Shown one piece after another: positions 1 to 8,745 of a stretch of DNA of 33,291 bases (the stretch's first letter is position 1; every line of letters begins with the position of its first letter). Position numbers and translations under genes: made by a program. Source of the stretch: Ruminococcaceae bacterium UBA5905 (GTDB lineage: Bacteria > Bacillota > Clostridia > Oscillospirales > Acutalibacteraceae); contig DJEF01000032.1 in NCBI GenBank assembly GCA_002431285.1, positions 1 through 33,291 on the forward strand, in the 5' to 3' direction. The notes beneath the pieces are model-generated. The model made no database searches, had not been told where the DNA came from, and saw nothing but the letters and a program-made list of their open reading frames with translations.

Positions 1-1647
1 ATGAAGCGGGTGGAAAAATTTCTGCGGGAGGATGTCTGCCCGGACTGTCACGGCTCGCGCCTGTCCGCCGCCGCCCGTGCGCCGCGGCTGCGGGGGATTT
101 CGCTGGACGCGGCCTGTACCATGACGCTGTCCGAAGCGGTCGAATGGGTGCGGGGCGTTCCCGGCAGTTTGCCGCAGGAGATGCGCCCTATGGCGCAGAG
201 CATCTGCGAGGCGTTCCTCGACACGGCCAAACGGCTGACGGATCTGGGACTTGGCTATCTGACTCTGGATCGCGCGGCGTCCACCCTCTCCACCGGCGAG
301 CGCCAGCGGATGCAGCTGGCCCGGGCCGTCCGCAACCGCACCACCGGCGTCCTTTATGTGCTGGACGAGCCGTCCATCGGGCTGCATCCGTCCAATATCG
401 TGGGGTTGACCGGGGTGATGCACGATCTGGTGACCGACGGCAATTCCGTCATTCTGGTGGATCACGACACCCAGATATTGAAAGAGGCCGACTGGATCGT
501 GGAAATGGGACCTCAGGCGGGGGCCGGGGGCGGCTATGTGATCGCCGAGGGAACGATCCCCACGATCGAAGAAAATCCGGCATCCCAGATCGGACCGTTC
601 CTTTCCGGCAGAGCCGACACGCGATACCGCACCGGCGTCGCAAGAGGAGAACTGTTTGCCGGCGGTGCGATCCGCCTGTCCACCGACCCCATCCACACCG
701 TCAAGCCGCTGGAGGTGGCTATCCCTCGGGGACGGCTCACCGTCGTCACCGGCGTGTCCGGCTCCGGCAAGACCACCATGGTGCTGGAGAGTCTGGTTCC
801 CGCGCTGGAAGCGCAGATCGACGGCCGACCGCTGCCGGAGCATATCTGCTCGGTTGCCGCCGCGGGCATCCGCCACGTCAAGCTCATCGACGCTACCCCC
901 ATCGGCATCAATGTCCGCTCTACGGTGGCCACCTATGCGGGTGTGCACGATGAGCTGCGGAAGTTGTATGCCAAATCTGCCGATGCGAAAAGCAGCGGGT
1001 ATAAGGCCGGTGATTTTTCCTATAACACCGGTTCTCTGCGTTGTCCCGGCTGCGACGGGACGGGGGTCGTCAGTCTGGATGTACAGTTTCTGCCGGATGT
1101 GAACATTCCCTGTCCGGATTGCCGCGGCTCCCGCTACGCAAGGGCCGCCTACGGCGTCAAGCTCACCGACCGGGCCGGTGTGCGCGCGTCGCTCCCCGAG
1201 CTGATGGATATGGACGTGCAGTCCGCAATGGAATTCTGCCGGGATATGAAAACCGTCAGCCAACGGCTGGGTATTCTCCGGCAGCTGGGGCTTGGCTACC
1301 TCACGCTGGGCGAGGAAACCCCGAGCCTGTCCGGCGGCGAGGCCCAGCGGCTGAAGCTGGCCAGCGAGATCGGCAAAACCCAGGAGGATTCCGTGTTTGT
1401 GTTTGATGAGCCGTCCATCGGTTTGCACCCGCTGGATGTGCAGGTGCTGCTGGGCGTTTTTCAGGCGTTGCTGGATCACGGAGCGACCGTCATTGTCATA
1501 GAGCATGACCTCGATGTGATCCGCAATGCCGACTATGTGATCGACATGGGGCCCGGCGGCGGAGAGGACGGCGGGCGGATCGTAGCGACCGGGACACCGG
1601 CGGAGATCCGGGAGGACGAGAACAGCATCACCGGCCGATATATATAA
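1..1647 (+). CDS. UvrA-like excinuclease ATPase (5'-truncated by window edge)
   Basis: This is the C-terminal ~548 residues of a UvrA-family tandem ABC ATPase, DNA-binding proteins of nucleotide excision repair or, for the short UvrA2 class, DNA damage or drug tolerance. Visible in order are a zinc-finger half (CPDC near residue 13), the first ABC signature and Walker B (STGERQRMQLARAV, then LDEPSIGLHP), the second Walker A (GVSGSGKTT, residues 251-259), a zinc finger CPGC...CPDC (about 347-376), the second signature (LSGGEAQRLKLA) and the second Walker B (FDEPSIGLHP). The first Walker A is missing, so the ATG at base 1 is probably an internal Met and the gene starts upstream. From the visible half, the full protein would be nearer the short (~750 aa) class than the 940-aa UvrA1, but this is inferred. 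It is transcribed separately from the arginine operon. Confidence 0.9.
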   Translation: MKRVEKFLREDVCPDCHGSRLSAAARAPRLRGISLDAACTMTLSEAVEWVRGVPGSLPQEMRPMAQSICEAFLDTAKRLTDLGLGYLTLDRAASTLSTGERQRMQLARAVRNRTTGVLYVLDEPSIGLHPSNIVGLTGVMHDLVTDGNSVILVDHDTQILKEADWIVEMGPQAGAGGGYVIAEGTIPTIEENPASQIGPFLSGRADTRYRTGVARGELFAGGAIRLSTDPIHTVKPLEVAIPRGRLTVVTGVSGSGKTTMVLESLVPALEAQIDGRPLPEHICSVAAAGIRHVKLIDATPIGINVRSTVATYAGVHDELRKLYAKSADAKSSGYKAGDFSYNTGSLRCPGCDGTGVVSLDVQFLPDVNIPCPDCRGSRYARAAYGVKLTDRAGVRASLPELMDMDVQSAMEFCRDMKTVSQRLGILRQLGLGYLTLGEETPSLSGGEAQRLKLASEIGKTQEDSVFVFDEPSIGLHPLDVQVLLGVFQALLDHGATVIVIEHDLDVIRNADYVIDMGPGGGEDGGRIVATGTPAEIREDENSITGRYI

Positions 1648-1674
1648 GGGCTGACCTGTATGAATATACCGCCA

Positions 1675-1705
1675 GACAAAGCGATCGGGGGACGATCGCT
1701 TTGTC
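1675..1705 (+). terminator. 13-bp perfect inverted repeat after the UvrA-like gene
   Basis: The arms GACAAAGCGATCG (1675-1687) and CGATCGCTTTGTC (1693-1705) are perfectly complementary around a 5-nt loop, 27 bp after the stop codon. No clean T-tract follows (GGCTTTCGG), so it may be a weak terminator or an mRNA-stabilising hairpin. Confidence 0.6.
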
Positions 1706-2190
1706 GGCTTTCGGCGGGCGTATCGCCCTTGTTGTTCTCCGTTCAGCATATGCCGGTATTCTTCGGTCGGGCAACCTGCCGATACAACACGCGGCTTGCC
1801 GAAACTCTTCGATCGGATACGAGAAGTATTTTTCGTGTGGTCGGTCGAAGAACGCAGCAATATTGTCGTATGGCGGGTGATGGGACAAACAAAACGGGGA
1901 AATATTCCGTTTCAGGAACGGTTTGCCCCGGTTGATTTTGTCTATTGGGAGCGACAGAGCCCTGGCTCTGTCGCTTTTTGGCGTCTTGTGCGTGGTTTTC
2001 GATGCGGTGCGGACTCGAAAAGCGGCGGGGTGCGCGTCCCGCGTCTCGGTCTCCGGAGTCGATGGTGTCTCCCCGGCTCGATCGCTGTACTGCGGCTTTG
2101 GCTGCCCCCGGTGGGATCGCTGTGCCGCTGCTGTTGCCGTCGTTTGCCGTCCGTATCCGGGGGGAAGGATTGTATCGGGTGTATTTCGGG
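1706..2190. other. Intergenic stretch without a convincing gene
   Basis: Apart from the terminator at 1950-1979, I see no supported gene here. The open frames of 60-170 codons on both strands overlap each other, lack good ribosome sites and have Arg/Ser/Pro-rich translations typical of GC-rich non-coding sequence. A small inverted repeat AAACGG...CCGTTT lies near 1890-1911. No tRNA or riboswitch signature was recognised. Confidence 0.6.
1950..1979 (+). terminator. Strong intrinsic terminator
   Basis: A 12-bp perfect stem (AGCGACAGAGCC, 1950-1961, with GGCTCTGTCGCT, 1964-1975) runs directly into TTTTT (1975-1979), a textbook rho-independent terminator reading rightward. It lies about 300 bp beyond the UvrA-like stop codon. 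It either finishes read-through from that gene or ends an unrecognised short RNA. Confidence 0.85.
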
Positions 2191-2204
2191 TGAAAATTTA
2201 TGCA
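2191..2204 (+). promoter_or_regulatory. Candidate ARG box 1 (ArgR/AhrC operator)
   Basis: TGAAAATTTATGCA closely fits the ARG-box pattern TGAATAATTATTCA: the ends TG...CA and an A/T core are kept, with changes mainly at A/T-equivalent positions. It lies 18 bp upstream of the -35 element of the arginine promoter. A further half-site-like TGAATAA follows at 2211-2217. The assignment rests on consensus recall and on its position before arg genes. Confidence 0.6.
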
Positions 2205-2221
2205 TTTTCGTGAATAAACTC

Positions 2222-2250
2222 TTGACAAACCCGTTTCCGCCGCGTATAAT
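2222..2250 (+). promoter_or_regulatory. Consensus sigma-A promoter of the arginine operon
   Basis: There is a perfect TTGACA (2222-2227) and a perfect TATAAT (2245-2250) separated by exactly 17 bp. Transcription should begin near 2257, leaving a leader of about 195 nt before argC. Such a strong promoter implies tight repression when arginine is plentiful, in agreement with the flanking operator-like sequences. Confidence 0.9.
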
Positions 2251-2261
2251 TATGCGCATAA
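2244..2261 (+). promoter_or_regulatory. Candidate ARG box 2 / operator over the -10 and start site
   Basis: GTATAATTATGC (2244-2255) is a near-palindrome with the ARG-box core ATAATTAT, lying on the -10 hexamer. It overlaps a perfect 12-bp palindrome TTATGCGCATAA (2250-2261) across the transcription start. Its centre is about 52 bp, five helical turns, from the centre of box 1, a geometry that would let an ArgR hexamer hold both sites. Confidence 0.55.
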
Positions 2262-2450
2262 ATGAGGAAAGATGCGTCCTGCGTCCCGCGCGGTTGCCGG
2301 GATGACGGCGGGAGCGGACGATCCGACGGAGGACGGCTTGACCGGCGCACACGCAGGCGAGCCGCACCAACGGGAAACGGTCAGCCGCATCGACAGGGGA
2401 CGGATCGCCCCGGCAGCGGTTACCGGGCGGGAAAAGGAGAGGTTGAAACG
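2257..2450 (+). other. argC 5' leader, ~195 nt, no gene seen
   Basis: This is the untranslated leader between the predicted start site and the argC GTG. I do not see the conserved T-box sequence or a leader peptide rich in Arg codons with a ribosome site. A stem CGCCC(C)GG / CCGGGCG with a bulged C (2406-2429) ends just before the argC Shine-Dalgarno and could affect its accessibility. The frame of argC stays open through the leader, but the sequence upstream of 2451 does not resemble the family. Confidence 0.5.
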
Positions 2451-3380
2451 GTGAAAAAGCTATTCATTGACGGCAGCGCCGGCACGACCGGGTTGCGCAT
2501 CGCCCAGCGGCTGGCAGGGCGTACAGAGCTGCATCGGATCGTTCTGCCGGAGGCGGAGCGGAAATGCAGCGCCGCCCGCGCCCGTGCGCTGAATGAGGCG
2601 GATATCGCCATTCTGTGCCTGCCCGATGCGGCGGCCCGCGAGGCGGTCTCGTGGATCGAAAACCCGGACACGGTGGTGCTGGACACGTCTACGGCGCACC
2701 GCACGGCCCCCGGCTGGGCCTATGGATTCCCGGAGCTGTCCGCCGCCCATGCGGCGGCGATCCGCACAGCGAAACGCATCGCCGTGCCGGGGTGTCACGC
2801 CAGCGGGTTTATCGCCCTGACGGCCCCGCTGGTGGCGGCGGGGATACTGTCCCCGGGGACGCAGCTCTCCTGCTTTTCCCTGACCGGATACAGCGGCGGC
2901 GGCAAGAAGATGATCGCCGACTACGAGGAGCAGCCGCAGCCCGAGACGCTCCGTGCCCCCCGGCAGTATGCGCTGGGACAAACCCATAAGCACCTGTCCG
3001 AAATGGCGGCGCAGAGCGGGCTGCCCGCTCCGGCGTTCTGCCCGGTGGTGGGCGATTTTTACAGCGGGATGCAGGTTACGGTACCGCTGTTTGCCGGACA
3101 GTGCGCCCCCGGCACCACCCCCGAAACCATCGCCGCCGTATACCGACAGGTCTATGGGGGGCCGGTGGTGACGTTTTCCGAGGCGCTGGACGACAACGGA
3201 TTCCTCTCCGCCGCCGCGCTGGCCGGAAAGGATTCCATGCGCGTCGGCGTGGCCGGTAACGGCGAGCGGATGCTGTTGCTGGCGGTGTATGACAATTTGG
3301 GAAAAGGCGCTTCCGGCGCAGCGCTGGAGTGTCTCAATATGGTATTGGGCGCGGAGCCGACCCAGGGGCTCTGCCTGTAA
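2451..3380 (+). CDS. argC: N-acetyl-gamma-glutamyl-phosphate reductase, type 2
   Basis: This 309-residue cytoplasmic enzyme reduces N-acetylglutamyl phosphate to the semialdehyde with NADPH, the third step to ornithine. It opens with the nucleotide-binding stretch KLFIDGSAGTTGLRI and carries the catalytic cysteine in AVPGCHASGF (Cys115). The length (~310 aa) and the GSAGTTGLRI form fit the short type-2 ArgC rather than the ~345-aa type 1. I chose the GTG at 2451 because AAGGAGA (2434-2440) lies about 10 bp upstream and the family N-terminus begins exactly there; the open frame reaches back to 2262, but that extension is leader. It is the first gene of the arginine operon, read from the promoter at 2222-2250. 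Confidence 0.93.
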   Translation: MKKLFIDGSAGTTGLRIAQRLAGRTELHRIVLPEAERKCSAARARALNEADIAILCLPDAAAREAVSWIENPDTVVLDTSTAHRTAPGWAYGFPELSAAHAAAIRTAKRIAVPGCHASGFIALTAPLVAAGILSPGTQLSCFSLTGYSGGGKKMIADYEEQPQPETLRAPRQYALGQTHKHLSEMAAQSGLPAPAFCPVVGDFYSGMQVTVPLFAGQCAPGTTPETIAAVYRQVYGGPVVTFSEALDDNGFLSAAALAGKDSMRVGVAGNGERMLLLAVYDNLGKGASGAALECLNMVLGAEPTQGLCL

Positions 3381-3395
3381 GGAGGAACGAAGAGA

Positions 3396-4607
3396 ATGAA
3401 AACAGTTGCGGGCGGCGTGTGCGCCGCCAAGGGGTTTCAGGCCGCGGGAATTCATTGCGGTATCCGGAAAAACAAATCGAAAAAGGATCTGGCGCTGATA
3501 TACAGCGAGAAAAAAGCTACGGCGGCGGCGGTGTATACCACCAATCTGGTGAAGGGCGCGCCGCTGATCGTCACCAAAGAGCATCTGGCGGACGGCATGG
3601 CGCAGGCGATCCTCTGCAACAGCGGGAACGCCAATACCTGCAACGCCGACGGGGTGGAGATCGCGGAGAAAATGTGTGCGCTCCTCGCCGCACAGCTGCC
3701 GGTCTCCCCGGACGATGTGGTGATCGCCTCCACCGGCGTGATCGGTCAGCCGCTGGACATTGCGCCCATCGCAGCGGGGATGTCTCCGCTGGTGGCGGCG
3801 CTGGGAGACCACTCGGACGCGGCGGCGCAGGGCATCATGACCACCGACACCAGGCAGAAAGAGATCGCCGTGGAATTCACCGTCGGCGGCGTGTCCTGCC
3901 GCCTGGGGGGCATCGCCAAGGGCTCCGGCATGATCCATCCGAATATGGCGACCATGCTGGTGTTCCTGACGACGGATTGCGCCATCTCTGCGGCGATGCT
4001 GCAAAAGGCCCTGTCCGGCGATGTGGAGAACACCTTCAATATGGTCAGCGTGGACGGGGATACCTCCACCAACGACATGGTCGCGATTCTGGCGAACGGG
4101 GCGGCGGGCAATCCGGAGATCACGGCGCCGGGGGCGGATTTTGACGCCTTTATGCAGGCGCTGAATACCGTGACCGTCGATCTCTGCCGCCGCATTGCCG
4201 GAGACGGCGAGGGGGCGACCAAGCTCCTGGAATGTACGGTGACGGGGGCGGCGGATCCGGCGACGGCCAGGACGGTGGCCAAGAGCGTCATCTGCTCCTC
4301 TCTGACAAAAGCCGCCATGTTCGGGGCGGATGCCAACTGGGGGCGGGTGCTGTGCGCCATCGGATACAGCGGCGCCGCCGTGGATGTGACCCGGATCGAC
4401 GTGGCGTTCCGCTCCCCCCAAGGCACGGTGGCGGTCTGTAAAAACGGCGCGGGCATCCCCTTCTCCGAGGAGGAGGCCAAGAAGATCCTGCTGGAGAACG
4501 AGATCGAAATTCTGGTCTGTCTGAATGCCGGCTCCGCCTCCTCCACGGCATGGGGATGCGACCTGACCTATGAGTATGTCAAGATCAACGGCGATTACAG
4601 AACCTGA
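3396..4607 (+). CDS. argJ: Bifunctional ornithine acetyltransferase / N-acetylglutamate synthase
   Basis: ArgJ moves the acetyl group from N-acetylornithine to glutamate, recycling it for the first and fifth steps, and in bifunctional forms can also use acetyl-CoA. The 403-residue protein is full length. It shows the autocleavage site in KGSGMIHPNMATML, where Thr186 becomes the new N-terminal nucleophile of the beta chain, and the oxyanion-hole region STGVIG (about 112-117). The C-terminus holds the usual GADANWGR segment. The start has GGAGG (3381-3385) 10 bp upstream. Because ArgJ recycles acetyl groups, argA and argE need not be in the operon, and neither is seen. Whether it uses acetyl-CoA cannot be judged from sequence alone. 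Confidence 0.95.
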   Translation: MKTVAGGVCAAKGFQAAGIHCGIRKNKSKKDLALIYSEKKATAAAVYTTNLVKGAPLIVTKEHLADGMAQAILCNSGNANTCNADGVEIAEKMCALLAAQLPVSPDDVVIASTGVIGQPLDIAPIAAGMSPLVAALGDHSDAAAQGIMTTDTRQKEIAVEFTVGGVSCRLGGIAKGSGMIHPNMATMLVFLTTDCAISAAMLQKALSGDVENTFNMVSVDGDTSTNDMVAILANGAAGNPEITAPGADFDAFMQALNTVTVDLCRRIAGDGEGATKLLECTVTGAADPATARTVAKSVICSSLTKAAMFGADANWGRVLCAIGYSGAAVDVTRIDVAFRSPQGTVAVCKNGAGIPFSEEEAKKILLENEIEILVCLNAGSASSTAWGCDLTYEYVKINGDYRT

Positions 4608-4622
4608 TACGGGGGAACGCAT

Positions 4623-5513
4623 ATGGATATTACAAACGCCGGGCGGGCGGCGGTGCTGGTACACGCTCTGCCCTATATTCAGGAATACACCGGCAAGATC
4701 GTGGTGATCAAATACGGCGGCAACGCCATGATCAACGAAGAGCTGAAGGATTCGGTCATGCGGGATATCGTGCTGCTGTCCCTCATCGGCGTCAAGGTGG
4801 TGCTGGTGCACGGCGGCGGGCCGGAGATCACCGATATGCTGAAACGGATCGGCAAGGAGAGCCGGTTCGTGGACGGACTGCGGGTCACGGATAAGGAGAC
4901 CGCCGACATCGTGCAGATGGTGCTGGCGGGGAAGATCAATAAGAGTCTGGTGGCCCGGATCGAGAATAAGGGCGGCAGAGCCATCGGCCTTTCCGGCATG
5001 GACGGGCACATGATCGAAGCCAAAACAAAGGACCCCCGTCTCGGATATGTCGGGGAGATCACGGCGGTCAACGTGGCGCCGATCCTGGATGTGATCGACA
5101 AGGGTTATATTCCGGTCGTCTCCACCGTCGGGTGCGACGGCGAGGGCAATGTCTATAATATCAATGCCGACACGGCGGCAGCGAGGATCGCTGGGGAGCT
5201 GGGGGCAGAGAGCCTCATCTCCATGACGGATATTGCGGGCATTCTCCGGGATAAGGACGATCCCGCGACGTTGATCCCGGTGATCCGCACCTCGGACGCG
5301 CCGGAGTTGATCGCCAACGGCACTATCGGGGGCGGAATGATTCCCAAGGTGGAGTGCTGCATCCACGCCATTCACTGGGGCGTGAACCGGGTTTTTATTC
5401 TGGACGGCCGTATCCCTCACGCCATTCTCATCGAAATGCTGACGAATGAGGGCATCGGCACCATGTTCACGGAGGGGGATGCGCCCTCTCCGACGGGAGG
5501 AATGCAGGAATGA
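4623..5513 (+). CDS. argB: Acetylglutamate kinase
   Basis: ArgB phosphorylates N-acetylglutamate at the gamma carboxylate with ATP. The 296-residue protein has the amino-acid-kinase fold signatures VVIKYGGNAM (Lys30 for phosphate binding), VLVHGGGPEI (about 60-69) and the nucleotide/substrate stretch YNINADTAAARIAGEL. The length matches arginine-inhibited hexameric forms with an N-terminal helix (residues 1-20 here precede the first strand), so feedback inhibition by arginine is plausible but inferred. The TGA overlaps the argD start by 4 bp (ATGA), which indicates translational coupling. Confidence 0.95.
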   Translation: MDITNAGRAAVLVHALPYIQEYTGKIVVIKYGGNAMINEELKDSVMRDIVLLSLIGVKVVLVHGGGPEITDMLKRIGKESRFVDGLRVTDKETADIVQMVLAGKINKSLVARIENKGGRAIGLSGMDGHMIEAKTKDPRLGYVGEITAVNVAPILDVIDKGYIPVVSTVGCDGEGNVYNINADTAAARIAGELGAESLISMTDIAGILRDKDDPATLIPVIRTSDAPELIANGTIGGGMIPKVECCIHAIHWGVNRVFILDGRIPHAILIEMLTNEGIGTMFTEGDAPSPTGGMQE

Positions 5514-6694
5514 CACAAACCGTACAGGAGCTGGATCAACGCTATATTGCCGATACCTACGCCCGCTTTCCGGTGGTGCTGAAGCACGGAAAAGGCTCTC
5601 TGGTATACGATGAAAACGAGCGGGAGTATATCGACCTTTCCACCGGGATCGCGGTGAATACCTTTGGTTTTGCGGACGACAGCTGGCAGGCGGCGGTGAC
5701 GGCGCAGCTCGGCACGTTGCAGCATACCTCGAATCTCTATTATTCCGAGCCTTGCGCTCGGCTCGCCGCCCTGCTGTGCGAAAAGACCGGCATGGAAAAG
5801 GTGTTTTTCTCCAATTCCGGCGCCGAGGCGAACGAATGCGCCATCAAGGTGGCCCGCAAATATGCCCAGGAGAAAAAGGGGAAGGAATACTACCATATCC
5901 TCACGCTGCAAAACAGCTTTCACGGGCGGACGATCACTACGCTGGCGGCGACCGGGCAGGAGGTGTTTCATCGGGATTTCACCCCTCTGACCGAGGGGTT
6001 TCACGCGGTGGCGGCGGGGGATCTGGCCGGTGTGTGCGCTCTGCTGGATACCTATCCTACCGCCGCCGTCCTCATCGAGGTGGTGCAGGGGGAGGGCGGC
6101 GTGGTCGCGCTGGAGCCGGCCTTTGTGCAGGAGCTGTCCGCTCTGCTCGCCGCCCGGGACGTGCTGCTCATCTGCGATGAGGTGCAGATCGGCAACGGCC
6201 GGAGCGGCAAACTCTATGGCTATATGCAGTATGGGATCCGGCCGGATCTGTTCACCACGGCGAAAGGGCTCGGCGGCGGGCTGCCCATCGGCGCCACCGT
6301 GCTGGGGGAAAAGGTGGCGCACGTGCTGACGCCGGGCACCCACGGTTCCACTTTCGGGGGCAATCCGGTGTGCTGCGCCGGTGCGCTGTCGGTTCTGTCC
6401 CGGCTGGACGACGAGCTGCTGGCGGGTGTGCAGGAGCGCTCGGCCTACATCATCCGTCAGCTGACCGGCGCTCCGGGCATTCGTTCCGTGACGGGACTGG
6501 GGCTGATGCTGGGGGTGGAAACGGAGCGCCCGGCCGCGGAGGTGATCCGGGAGTGCCGGGAGCGGGGGGTGCTGGTCATCAGCGCCAAACAAAAGGTGCG
6601 GCTGCTGCCGGCACTGAATATTCCCCTGCCGCTGCTGGAGCGGGCGGTACAAATTCTGAAAGAGGTCTGCGCAGGCGGACGGGAGGGCGTATGA
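5510..6694 (+). CDS. argD: Acetylornithine aminotransferase
   Basis: This PLP-dependent class-III aminotransferase converts N-acetylglutamate semialdehyde and glutamate to N-acetylornithine and 2-oxoglutarate. The 394-residue protein shows the PLP-phosphate site SNSGAEANE (about 101-109), the Asp that pairs with the pyridine nitrogen in ICDEVQ (Asp223), and the Schiff-base lysine in [10 protein letters not shown] (Lys252). HGRTI follows the aromatic NSFHGR that stacks on PLP. In related bacteria ArgD can also serve as the succinyl-DAP aminotransferase of lysine synthesis, which is of interest given the DapF-like domain at the end of this operon. It overlaps both neighbours by 4 bp. Confidence 0.94.
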   Translation: MTQTVQELDQRYIADTYARFPVVLKHGKGSLVYDENEREYIDLSTGIAVNTFGFADDSWQAAVTAQLGTLQHTSNLYYSEPCARLAALLCEKTGMEKVFFSNSGAEANECAIKVARKYAQEKKGKEYYHILTLQNSFHGRTITTLAATGQEVFHRDFTPLTEGFHAVAAGDLAGVCALLDTYPTAAVLIEVVQGEGGVVALEPAFVQELSALLAARDVLLICDEVQIGNGRSGKLYGYMQYGIRPDLFTTAKGLGGGLPIGATVLGEKVAHVLTPGTHGSTFGGNPVCCAGALSVLSRLDDELLAGVQERSAYIIRQLTGAPGIRSVTGLGLMLGVETERPAAEVIRECRERGVLVISAKQKVRLLPALNIPLPLLERAVQILKEVCAGGREGV

Positions 6695-7692
6695 ATACCT
6701 TAAAAGGCAGAGATTTTCTGAAGCTGCTGGATTTCACACCGGCAGAGATCGGCGGGCTGCTGGAGCTGGCCGCGCAGCTGAAAGCGAAAAAGAAAAACGG
6801 CGAGCCCCACCGGCTGTGCGAGGGGAAGAATCTGGCGCTGATCTTTGAAAAGACCAGCACCCGTACCCGCTGCGCCTTTGAGGTGGCGGCCCGGGATCTG
6901 GGCATGGGAGTCACCTATCTGGACCCCACCGGCTCGCAGATCGGCAAAAAGGAGAGCATCGCGGACACCGCCCGGGTGCTGTCCGGGATGTTCGACGGCA
7001 TCGAATATCGGGGCTACGGTCAGGCCATCGTGGAGGAGCTGGCGGCCTATGCGGCGGTGCCCGTTTTCAATGGGCTGACCGATGAATTCCACCCGACCCA
7101 GATACTGGCGGATTTTCTCACGTTGCAGGAGCATTTCGGCAGGCTGAAAGACCTCCGGTTCACCTATATGGGCGATGCTCGCTTCAATATGGGCAATTCC
7201 CTGATGGTGGGCTGCGCCAAGATGGGGCTGCATTTCACGGCGGGCGCGCCGAAGGGGTATTTTCCGGATCCCGCGCTTGTCGCCGCCTGTGAGAAGATCG
7301 CCGCCCAGACCGGCGCCACCCTCCGTTTCTGCGAGGACCCCGCCGAGGCGGTGCGGGATGCCCAGGCTGTGTATACCGATATCTGGGTCTCCATGGGGGA
7401 GCCGGATGCGGTATGGGAGGAGCGGATCGCGGCGCTGTCCCCTTATCAGGTGAATGAGACGCTGATGGAAAAGGCGGCGCCGGAGGCAGTATTTATGCAT
7501 TGCTTGCCCGCCTATCACGATAAAAAGACCGCCATCGGCAGAGAAAAGTGTGAGAAATTCGGCCGAGACTCCATGGAGGTGAGCGACGGGGTGTTTGAGG
7601 GCCCACAGTCGGTCGTGTTTGAGGAGGCAGAAAACCGGATGCACACCATCAAAGCTGTGCTGGCGGCCATGATCGGGGGCGTCGCAGTATGA
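6691..7692 (+). CDS. argF: Ornithine carbamoyltransferase
   Basis: ArgF condenses ornithine with carbamoyl phosphate to give citrulline. The 333-residue protein carries the carbamoyl-phosphate motif STRTR (56-60), the HPTQ motif and the ornithine-side HCLP loop (His270-Pro273, with Cys271), which identifies an ornithine rather than an aspartate transcarbamoylase. I chose the ATG at 6691, overlapping the argD stop by 4 bp (ATGA), because the family N-terminus ([16 protein letters not shown]) begins there. The frame is open further upstream only as an argD shadow. The anabolic role is clear from its place between the ornithine genes and carA. The gene overlaps carA by 4 bp. Confidence 0.95.
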   Translation: MNTLKGRDFLKLLDFTPAEIGGLLELAAQLKAKKKNGEPHRLCEGKNLALIFEKTSTRTRCAFEVAARDLGMGVTYLDPTGSQIGKKESIADTARVLSGMFDGIEYRGYGQAIVEELAAYAAVPVFNGLTDEFHPTQILADFLTLQEHFGRLKDLRFTYMGDARFNMGNSLMVGCAKMGLHFTAGAPKGYFPDPALVAACEKIAAQTGATLRFCEDPAEAVRDAQAVYTDIWVSMGEPDAVWEERIAALSPYQVNETLMEKAAPEAVFMHCLPAYHDKKTAIGREKCEKFGRDSMEVSDGVFEGPQSVVFEEAENRMHTIKAVLAAMIGGVAV

Positions 7693-8744
7693 AACGGTAT
7701 CTGGTCTTTGCCGACGGCGAGGTGATGGAGGGGACCGCTTTCGGCGCCGCGTGTACCGCCGTGGGAGAGCTGGTGTTCACCACCGGCATGGGCGGATACA
7801 TTGAGACCCTCACCGACCCCAGCTATGCGGGGCAGATCATTCTCCAGACCTTCCCGCTCATCGGCAACTATGGGATCATCCCTGCCGATTTTGAGGGGGA
7901 AAGCGCCGCCTGCGGCTATGTGGTGCGGGAATGGTGTCCCCATCCCTCCAATTTTCGCTGTGAAATGACGCTGGACGCTTATCTGAAGCAGGCGGGCATC
8001 CCCGGCCTGTGCGGGGTGGACACCCGGGCGATCACGAAAAAAATTCGGGAGACGGGCGTGATGAACGCCATGCTCACCGATACACTGCCCGCCGACCCGG
8101 CGGCCATTGCTGCCTATCGGGTGACGGATGCGGTGGCCGCCGTCTCCTGCTGGGAGCCGTACACCGTCGCGCCGGAGAATCCCGTCCGCCGGGTGGTGCT
8201 GCTGGACTATGGCTGCAAGCGGAATATCATCCGGGAGCTGGTCAGGCGCGGCTGCGCCGTGCGGGTGATGCCCCATTCCGCCACGGCGCAGGAGATTCTC
8301 GCCCAGTCTCCGGACGGGGTGATGCTGTCCAACGGCCCCGGCGACCCCGCCGATAACACCGCCGAGATTGCCGTGCTGGGGGAGCTGGCGGGGAAGGTGC
8401 CGATCTTCGGCATTTGTCTCGGGCATCAGCTGCTGGCGCTGGCGCTGGGCGGCAAGACCGAAAAGCTGAAATACGGCCATCGGGGCGTCAATCAGCCGGT
8501 GACCGATCTCGTCACCGGCAGGACCTATATGACCAGCCAGAATCATGGCTATGCGGTGCTGTCCGACAGCATAGGCTCGGTTGGCGCCGTGCGCTTTCGC
8601 AACGCCAACGACGGCACCTGCGAGGGGGTGGATTACCCCGGGCTGCGGGCCTTTTCGGTGCAGTTTCATCCCGAGGCGCACGCCGGCCCTCTGGACACCG
8701 CCTTTTTGTTTGACCGCTTTATCGGGTTGATGGAGGAAACGTAA
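7689..8744 (+). CDS. carA: Carbamoyl-phosphate synthase small (glutaminase) subunit
   Basis: CarA hydrolyses glutamine and channels the ammonia to CarB. The 351-residue protein has the N-terminal CarA-specific domain ([16 protein letters not shown]) and a C-terminal class-I glutamine amidotransferase. The catalytic triad is Cys243 in GICLGHQ with His327 and Glu329 in FHPEAHAGP. Its place directly after argF, with a 4-bp overlap, indicates an arginine-dedicated enzyme rather than the pyrimidine-controlled one, though a single shared synthase in this organism cannot be excluded. The carB start lies 1 bp beyond its TAA. Confidence 0.95.
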   Translation: MKRYLVFADGEVMEGTAFGAACTAVGELVFTTGMGGYIETLTDPSYAGQIILQTFPLIGNYGIIPADFEGESAACGYVVREWCPHPSNFRCEMTLDAYLKQAGIPGLCGVDTRAITKKIRETGVMNAMLTDTLPADPAAIAAYRVTDAVAAVSCWEPYTVAPENPVRRVVLLDYGCKRNIIRELVRRGCAVRVMPHSATAQEILAQSPDGVMLSNGPGDPADNTAEIAVLGELAGKVPIFGICLGHQLLALALGGKTEKLKYGHRGVNQPVTDLVTGRTYMTSQNHGYAVLSDSIGSVGAVRFRNANDGTCEGVDYPGLRAFSVQFHPEAHAGPLDTAFLFDRFIGLMEET

Positions 8745-8745
8745 T

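Noticed and set aside
1628..1888. Possible 86-codon gene on the minus strand after the UvrA-like gene
   Set aside because: It overlaps the UvrA-like stop and the 13-bp inverted repeat, has no good ribosome site and no recognisable similarity.
2257..2450. T-box riboswitch in the arginine leader
   Set aside because: The conserved T-box sequence and a terminator/antiterminator pair were looked for and not found. ARG boxes at the promoter explain regulation better.
2460..5516. Open frame of 1018 codons on the minus strand
   Set aside because: It is antisense to argC, argJ and argB and is rich in His, Arg, Gly and Asp. It is a by-product of GC-rich third positions in the real genes; no family resemblance and no ribosome site.
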